NCBI RefSeq assembly: GCF_000717335.1
Contig: NZ_JNYZ01000067.1
Span: 1 to 9,884 of the forward strand
DNA length: 9,884 bases
DNA from: Amycolatopsis jejuensis
Lineage (GTDB): Bacteria > Actinomycetota > Actinomycetes > Mycobacteriales > Pseudonocardiaceae
Direction of reading: 5' to 3'
This document shows, one piece after another, positions 5,551 to 9,884 of the stretch. Each line of letters starts with the position of its first letter. Position 1 is the stretch's first letter. The notes beneath the pieces were generated by a model. It was not told the origin of the DNA and did not search any database. It saw only the letters and a program-made list of their open reading frames with translations. Made by a program: the position numbers and the translations under genes.

Positions 5551-7893
5551 CTAGAGCTTCCCCAGCGCCCGCAGCACCCGCTCCGGGGTCAGCGGTAGCT
5601 CCGTGAGGTGGACGCCGATGGCATTCGCCACCGCATTGACGATTGCGCTCGCCCCGTCGTTGTTCGCCGATTCACCGATTCCCTTGGCGCCGAACGGTCC
5701 GGTGTCCTCATAGGTCTCGGCGAAGAACACCTCGAAGTCCCGGCAGGCATCCCGTGACGTCAGGATCTTGTAGTTCAGGAAATCGGGGTTGAGCGTGCGG
5801 CCGGTTTCGCGGTCGACCTGGATTTCCTCCAGCAGCGCATAGCCGAATGCCTGCGCGGCACCGCCGTGGATCTGGCCTTCGACCAGTACCGGATTGATCA
5901 CCTGTCCCACGTCCGAACCGGCCACGACCCGGTCCACGGTGATGTGCCCGGTCTCGGTGTCCACCGAAACCTCGACGAACTTGCACGTGAAGTGGGACGC
6001 GGTAGTCACCGCGCGTTTGCTCGCTTCGGCAATGATCGTACCCCATTGCCGCATTTGGGCAGTCCGCGCGATTTCCTCGATGCTCACGGCTTTTCCGGCC
6101 TCGTTGATCACCCGGGCGTGGCCGTTGCACAGCTCGATGTCTTTGGCCTCGGCCTCGAGGATCCGGCCCGCCATTTCGCAAAGCAGGTCACGGACCTTCT
6201 CCGCGGCGAGTTTGGCCACCATGCCGGACACGTACGTGCTGCGACTCGCGTGCGTGACTACGTCGTAGGGCGAGGAATCGGTGTCGGTGGTCGTCACGAT
6301 GACGTCCTCGACCCGCATGCCCAATACCTCGGCCACGATCTGGGCGTGCCCCATCAGGTTTCCGGTGCCCATGTCGATGAGCGCGGTGGTGAGGCTTGCG
6401 GTGCCGTCCTCGTTGATCTTGACGATGCTTCCGGTGTACTCGAGGATGTCCGACACTTCATTGGCCTGGCCGCATCCGGAAGTGTGGAAGGCGCGGCCCA
6501 TCCCGATTCCCTTGCGGATCCGCTTGTCGCCCTGCCGCGCGAATTCCTGCCGCCGCTCCCATCCGATCCGGCGCGCGCCCGAGGTGAGGATTTCTTCCAC
6601 GCCACAGCTCTTGATGTGGTCCACCACATTCGGGCCCTGTGCGTAGTAGGCGTCGCCCTCCCGGATGTAGTTCTTGAGCCGGAGTTCCACCGGATCGATG
6701 CCGAGCCGGTCGGCGATGATGTCCATGTGCGATTCCACCGGGACGTTCGCCCGCGGATTTCCGAATCCCCGGAAACCGGCCGCCGGTGGGGTGTTGGTGT
6801 AGATCACGTGTCCGGTGAAATCCTGGTGCGGCACCCGGTACATCGACATGAACCAGCCGCCCATGCACTTGGTGACCCATTCGCCGGAACAGGCGTAGGC
6901 ACCGGTGTCGACGTGTGCTTCCATTTGGTGCGCGACAATGGTTCCATCACGTTTCGCGCCCGTCTTGAGCCGCACCGTTGCCGGATGCCTGCTCGTGGAC
7001 ATCATGTCTTCTTCGCGCGTGAGCTGCAGGCGGACCGGACGTCCGGACTTCATCGCAAGCAGCGCGGCAATGGGCTCGTCGACGTTCATGTCGAGGCGCG
7101 CGCCGAAGGCACCGCCGAGGAATACCTGGTGCACATTGATCCGGCCGTACGGAATGCCGAGGGCGCGGGCGAGATTGTGCCGCAGGCCGTGGATCGACTG
7201 GGTAGTGGCCCATACGTCGAGCCGGCCGTCCGGCCGCGGGTTGACCACCACGCAGCGTCGTTCCATCGGGCTCTGCTGCTGCTTCGGCACCGTGAAGGTG
7301 TTCTCCACGATGACGTCCGCCTCGGCGAAACCTGCCTCGACGTCACCCACGCCCATCCGGATCGTCCGCAGGATGTTGCCGGTCAGGTCGTCCCGTTCGT
7401 CGCCCCAGTACACGGTGTCGTGGACCTGGGGTGCACCCGGTTCGATTGCCTTGAACGGATCGAGCGCAGCCGGGAGCTTTTCGTAGTCGACCTCGATCGC
7501 GGCAATGGCCCGAGCCGCGATTTCCGCGGTGGTCGCCGCGACGGCAGCCACCACGTCACCCACGTACCGGGCCTTTTCGGGAATGACGAAATTGTCCCGC
7601 GGCATGTATTCGGGCGGGAGCGCGAACTCCCGCCCGTAGGGGTGGGCAGGCGCATCCTCGTGGGTGATGATCGCTTGTACCCCGGGAATCTCGCGTGCCT
7701 TCGCCGTGTCGATCCGGCGGATCCTGGCGTGCGGATGCGGACTGCGCAGAATCTTCACTTCGAGCATGCGCGGGATCCGGATGTCGCCGACGAAGGTCAT
7801 CTGACCGGTGGCCTTGCGCACGGCGTCGAACTTGGGGACGCGGCGGCCGATGTTCCGGTACTCGTCGGACCGGGCAGGCAGCGTTTCAGTCAT
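5551..7893 (-). CDS. Molybdenum hydroxylase, molybdopterin-binding large subunit (xanthine dehydrogenase / CoxL superfamily)
   Basis: 780 residues, the normal size of the separate large subunit. It binds molybdenum-molybdopterin cytosine dinucleotide and hydroxylates a C-H next to a ring nitrogen, or an aldehyde, with water as oxygen donor. Visible landmarks: YVGDVVAAVAA (110-120), Q232 in WATTQS (Q767 of bovine xanthine oxidase), LGGAFGARL (259-267), GFRGFGNPRA (373-382, with R375 matching bovine R880), MGTGNLMGHAQ (508-518), VEGQIHGGAAQAFGYAL (671-687), and the catalytic E741 in KGIGES. L267 stands where xanthine dehydrogenases have a substrate-binding Glu (bovine E802), so xanthine itself is doubtful. 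The ATG at 7893 is chosen because GAGGG precedes it and the homology starts there; it overlaps the 2Fe-2S gene by 8 nt. No XdhC-type maturation gene is in the window. Confidence 0.93.
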   Translation of the reverse strand: MTETLPARSDEYRNIGRRVPKFDAVRKATGQMTFVGDIRIPRMLEVKILRSPHPHARIRRIDTAKAREIPGVQAIITHEDAPAHPYGREFALPPEYMPRDNFVIPEKARYVGDVVAAVAATTAEIAARAIAAIEVDYEKLPAALDPFKAIEPGAPQVHDTVYWGDERDDLTGNILRTIRMGVGDVEAGFAEADVIVENTFTVPKQQQSPMERRCVVVNPRPDGRLDVWATTQSIHGLRHNLARALGIPYGRINVHQVFLGGAFGARLDMNVDEPIAALLAMKSGRPVRLQLTREEDMMSTSRHPATVRLKTGAKRDGTIVAHQMEAHVDTGAYACSGEWVTKCMGGWFMSMYRVPHQDFTGHVIYTNTPPAAGFRGFGNPRANVPVESHMDIIADRLGIDPVELRLKNYIREGDAYYAQGPNVVDHIKSCGVEEILTSGARRIGWERRQEFARQGDKRIRKGIGMGRAFHTSGCGQANEVSDILEYTGSIVKINEDGTASLTTALIDMGTGNLMGHAQIVAEVLGMRVEDVIVTTTDTDSSPYDVVTHASRSTYVSGMVAKLAAEKVRDLLCEMAGRILEAEAKDIELCNGHARVINEAGKAVSIEEIARTAQMRQWGTIIAEASKRAVTTASHFTCKFVEVSVDTETGHITVDRVVAGSDVGQVINPVLVEGQIHGGAAQAFGYALLEEIQVDRETGRTLNPDFLNYKILTSRDACRDFEVFFAETYEDTGPFGAKGIGESANNDGASAIVNAVANAIGVHLTELPLTPERVLRALGKL

Positions 7894-8383
7894 GGTGCCC
7901 TCGCAGATTCTCGCCGGCCGCCGCCAGCGACTCGACCAGCTTGACGTATCCGGTGCAGCGGCAGAGGTTTCCGGCCAGTTCCTCGGCCAGTTCGTCGGCC
8001 CCCGCGCGCGGATTTTCCGCGTACACCGCAAGGGCCGCCATGAGGGCACCGGGCGTGCAATAACCGCATTGCACCCCGCCGCCGTCGACGAGCGCCTGCT
8101 GAATGGGATGCGGCTCCCCGTTGGTGGTCAAACCCTCCACTGTGGACACCGACTTGCCCTCGGCGCGCAGGGACGGGTACATGCAGGAGTACACCGCCTG
8201 GCCGTCGACCTGGACGGTGCACGTGCCGCAGCCACCGGTGTCGCAGCCCCGCTTCGTACCGGTCAGGTTGAGCCGGTCACGTAACACGGAATTGAGGCTC
8301 TCGTAGGGACCGACCGCCAGGGTGAGTGGTTCGCCGTTGACCGTCAGATGGAGAACCCGGCTCGGCGCTTCGGAATTCGTCAT
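7886..8383 (-). CDS. Molybdenum hydroxylase, 2Fe-2S small subunit
   Basis: 165 residues, the standard length of the CoxS/XDH-type iron-sulphur subunit, which passes electrons from the molybdenum site to FAD. An N-terminal plant-ferredoxin-like domain carries cysteines C47, C52, C55 and C67 (RGCDTGGCGTCTV and YSCMYPS). The C-terminal helical domain carries C106, C109, C141 and C143 (VQCGYCTPG and LCRCTGY). All eight ligands of the two clusters are therefore present and the protein looks functional. The start at 8383 is set by AGGAGGG a few nt upstream and by the ATGA overlap with the FAD-subunit stop; longer in-frame starts lie inside the FAD gene. The gene order FAD, 2Fe-2S, Mo is one commonly found in bacterial three-subunit enzymes. 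Confidence 0.95.
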   Translation of the reverse strand: MTNSEAPSRVLHLTVNGEPLTLAVGPYESLNSVLRDRLNLTGTKRGCDTGGCGTCTVQVDGQAVYSCMYPSLRAEGKSVSTVEGLTTNGEPHPIQQALVDGGGVQCGYCTPGALMAALAVYAENPRAGADELAEELAGNLCRCTGYVKLVESLAAAGENLRGHHD

Positions 8384-9264
8384 CGTGCCCTCCTGGCTGC
8401 CTGCACGAGGCAGCGAGCGATGTAGACCTTGAGGAGATGGTTCCGGAACTCCGCCGAGCCCCGGAAATCGCTGAACGCGCGGACGTCGTCGCCGACCCCG
8501 CGCACGGCTTCCTGGATCGTTTCGGCGCTGACCGACCTTCCCAGCAGCGCGTGTTCGACACTGACGGCCCGCGTGATCTTGCGGCCGATCCCGCCGCCCA
8601 GCGCGATCCGCGCGTCGGTGAACCGGCCTTCCCGGCACTGCACCTGTACGCCGATGCTGACCAGCGCCCAGTCCACCGAGTTGGATTCGAACTTCTGGAA
8701 GGCCCCGCCGGTGTCGGCGGGCGGAAGGTCGAACTCGACCTCGGTGAGAAGCTCGCCGAAATGGAGGTCGGGAAGGAAGAAGTCCCAGAAGAACGTCTCG
8801 ATCGGAACGGTACGGGAATCGCCGTCGAGCCGTTTCGTCGTCACCCTCGCGTCGAGCGCGACGAGCGCGGCAGGCAGGTCGAAGAAAGGCAGGCTCGAAC
8901 AGATGCTGCCGCCCACCGTGCCGACGTTGCGGATTTGCATCGGCCGGATTCCGGCAATGGCGTCGGTGATCGAGGCCAGCCGTTTCGGGTGCGCTGCCGT
9001 GACGAATGCGGCCAGGTCGGTGAACGAGACGGTCGCACCGAGCTTGACCCCGGTCTCGGTCGGGGTGATCTGGTCGAGCGGGAGACGGGTGATGTCGAGA
9101 AGCGTGTGGACGTCACCCATCCCTTTGCGATAGGCGAGTTCGTGAATGGTCGTACCGCCGGCGATGACGCGCGCGCGATCTCCCTGCTGGCCAAGGGTCT
9201 CCAGCACTTCGTCCACGGTCGCAGGGAAACGATAGTCGTGGGGCTGGAATAATGTGGTGGGCAT
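8380..9264 (-). CDS. Molybdenum hydroxylase, FAD-binding medium subunit (CoxM / XDH-B type)
   Basis: 294 residues, typical of the separate FAD subunit that takes electrons from the 2Fe-2S clusters and hands them to an external acceptor. FAD pyrophosphate-binding motifs are visible: VIAGGTTIHEL (33-43) and IRNVGTVGGSICSS (111-124) followed by FFDLPAALVAL. The C-terminal domain has the SAEFRNHLLKVYIARCL helix (270-286), equivalent to the usual SaeYR motif. The second motif has GGS where GGN is commonest, a modest deviation. GAGGAA overlaps the stop of the SCP2-like gene and lies about 7 nt before the ATG at 9264, which supports that start and coupling to the upstream gene. No insertion for an extra iron-sulphur cluster (as in 4-hydroxybenzoyl-CoA reductase) is present. 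Confidence 0.93.
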   Translation of the reverse strand: MPTTLFQPHDYRFPATVDEVLETLGQQGDRARVIAGGTTIHELAYRKGMGDVHTLLDITRLPLDQITPTETGVKLGATVSFTDLAAFVTAAHPKRLASITDAIAGIRPMQIRNVGTVGGSICSSLPFFDLPAALVALDARVTTKRLDGDSRTVPIETFFWDFFLPDLHFGELLTEVEFDLPPADTGGAFQKFESNSVDWALVSIGVQVQCREGRFTDARIALGGGIGRKITRAVSVEHALLGRSVSAETIQEAVRGVGDDVRAFSDFRGSAEFRNHLLKVYIARCLVQAARRAR

Positions 9265-9273
9265 TCTTCTTCC

Positions 9274-9681
9274 TCAGCTGACTCGCATGATGACGGGCCC
9301 CAGCTTCTTCAGCGAACCGAAGACCACGGGGTGGTGCTGCTGAACACGCTCGCCGAGAGTCCGGAACCTCGTGGCGTCGGACGGTGCGCCGTAGACCTCG
9401 TACTTCTTGTTGACGTACGCCTCATCGGCCAATGCGGTGTCCAGCATCATCCGGAGGAACAACCGCGCAGGCGCCTCGAAGACGACGTCCGGCTCGGCCG
9501 TGGCACCGCGGACGACGCGGGCCTTCGTCCCTTCCAGCACGAGGTGGAACGGACGTTCCCCGTCGAGATCGAACTGGAGGATCTTGTGGCGGCCTTCCAT
9601 CATGTCCCGGACCTGGGGGGTGCGGTTGAGAAAGAAGACGAATACGCGGATGGCGAGTTGACACTTCACGGTGGTACCCAC
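9274..9681 (-). CDS. SCP2-like (sterol carrier protein 2 fold) lipid-binding domain protein
   Basis: A 135-residue, single-domain protein. The stretch from about 33 to 115 fits the SCP2 pattern: ILQFDLDGERPFHLVLEG, then an ARVVRG turn, AEPDVVFEAPARLFLRMML, a lysine-rich AYVNKKYEVYG, and a final helix ATRFRTLGERV. SCP2 domains bind lipids or other hydrophobic molecules in an internal cavity. The C-terminal tail (SLKKLGPVIMRVS) is basic and hydrophobic. The start is uncertain: GTG at 9681 gives 135 residues, while GTG at 9669 (131 residues) is better spaced from the purine run AGAAAGAG. It is the first gene of the minus operon, 9 nt before the FAD subunit, so it is probably an accessory to the molybdenum enzyme. 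The family call rests on pattern only. Confidence 0.65.
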   Translation of the reverse strand: MGTTVKCQLAIRVFVFFLNRTPQVRDMMEGRHKILQFDLDGERPFHLVLEGTKARVVRGATAEPDVVFEAPARLFLRMMLDTALADEAYVNKKYEVYGAPSDATRFRTLGERVQQHHPVVFGSLKKLGPVIMRVS

Positions 9682-9759
9682 TCTTTCTGCTTCAGCCCGC
9701 GCAGGCGGACGCGACCGTGGCGCACCTGCCGGGACGGCGGGAAGGCTGCAGTGGTGGCA

Positions 9760-9803
9760 GGGGGCGGTGCCGCCGGGTCTATCCCCTGGACGGCACCACC
9801 CCC
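9760..9803 (-). terminator. 15-bp hairpin after the repeat's reading frame (right copy)
   Basis: Same structure as the left copy: 9789-9803 pairs with 9760-9774. It lies between the repeat's stop codon and the SCP2-like operon on the same strand, so it could block or attenuate transcription entering the molybdenum hydroxylase operon from outside. No T-run follows. Confidence 0.55.
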
Positions 9804-9822
9804 CAGGCCCTTTCCGGGGGAT

Positions 9823-9882
9823 TTAGCGCCAGGAACGGTTCCGCACGTCCGCCAGCGTCGCACCACGCTCACGGTTGATCTG
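9823..9882 (-). CDS. C-terminal end of an unidentified repeated gene (partial, enters from right edge)
   Basis: Identical in all 19 codons and the TAA stop (9823-9825) to the fragment at the left end, but on the minus strand, so it too points into the window. The protein family is not recognised from so short a piece. The complete identity of the two fragments suggests recent duplication, as for copies of one insertion sequence, or collapse of several near-identical copies by assembly. Confidence 0.4.
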   Translation of the reverse strand, partial: QINRERGATLADVRNRSWR

Positions 9883-9884
9883 CA

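Larger units (their letters stand above)
9755..9884 (-). repeat. Right copy of 130-bp terminal inverted repeat
   Basis: Reverse complement of 1-130 with one mismatch at 9785. The outer 99 nt (9786-9884) are identical to the left copy. The boundary is sharp at 9755. Only 73 bp separate it from the GTG of the SCP2-like gene. That gap (9682-9754) is GC-rich with no recognisable -10/-35 pair, so the promoter of the minus operon is not evident. It may lie further out, beyond the repeat, or the repeat may have interrupted an original upstream region. Confidence 0.95.

Noticed and set aside
5866..7944. 692-codon open frame on the plus strand, antisense to the molybdopterin subunit
   Set aside because: It mirrors the codon structure of the real gene opposite, has no recognisable domain and is rich in Arg/His/Asp/Gly as expected of antisense frames in high-GC DNA. 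It is a shadow.
1..9884. Linear plasmid or phage with terminal inverted repeats
   Set aside because: No replication, telomere-protein, partition or phage genes are present. The 99-nt exact identity at the edges is better explained by a contig ending in a collapsed repeat.

Overview
The window looks like a 9.9 kb piece of chromosome from a high-GC Gram-positive bacterium, probably an actinomycete. The evidence is strongly G/C-biased third codon positions, long spurious antisense reading frames, GTG/ATG starts with short purine-rich ribosome binding sites, and protein types common in Pseudonocardiales-like genomes. Genus is not determinable from the sequence alone. No rRNA, tRNA, CRISPR array, replication origin or transcriptional regulator gene was seen.

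Layout: both ends are the same 130-bp sequence in inverted orientation (1-130 and 9755-9884, one mismatch). Each copy carries the last 19 codons of an unidentified, multicopy reading frame pointing into the window, followed by a strong 15-bp hairpin. Between them lie two operons that both read inward and converge near position 4510. The plus-strand operon (321-4512) encodes an NCS1-family nucleobase/hydantoin/allantoin-type permease, a dihydropyrimidinase/hydantoinase with all its metal ligands, and an M20-family N-carbamoyl amidohydrolase. The minus-strand operon (9681 down to 4502) encodes an SCP2-like lipid-binding protein, the FAD, 2Fe-2S and molybdopterin subunits of a molybdenum hydroxylase, and an LLM-class flavin-dependent oxidoreductase. 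The four genes after the SCP2 gene are tightly packed (9-nt gap, 4-nt overlap, 8-nt overlap, 2-nt gap), so they are almost certainly co-transcribed and translationally coupled. A perfect 12-bp-arm hairpin at 4522-4554 separates the operons, but it lies inside the coding end of the LLM gene.

How they could work together (inference): the permease imports a cyclic ureide or N-heterocycle; the molybdenum hydroxylase inserts oxygen next to a ring nitrogen; the flavin oxidoreductase may perform a second oxidation; the hydantoinase opens the cyclic ureide/imide ring; and the M20 enzyme removes the carbamoyl group, releasing ammonia, CO2 and an amino acid. The molybdenum subunit lacks the glutamate that classical xanthine dehydrogenases place after the GGGFGGK-type motif, so a substrate other than xanthine is likely. 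No dihydropyrimidine dehydrogenase, hydantoin racemase, uricase, molybdenum-cofactor insertion factor (XdhC type) or flavin reductase is present. The pathway is therefore either incomplete here or is not a textbook one.

The exact 99-nt identity of the two termini, broken at position 100, suggests that the window is a complete draft-assembly contig that ends in a collapsed repeat at both sides. That would mean the two operons sit between inverted copies of one repeated, possibly mobile, element.
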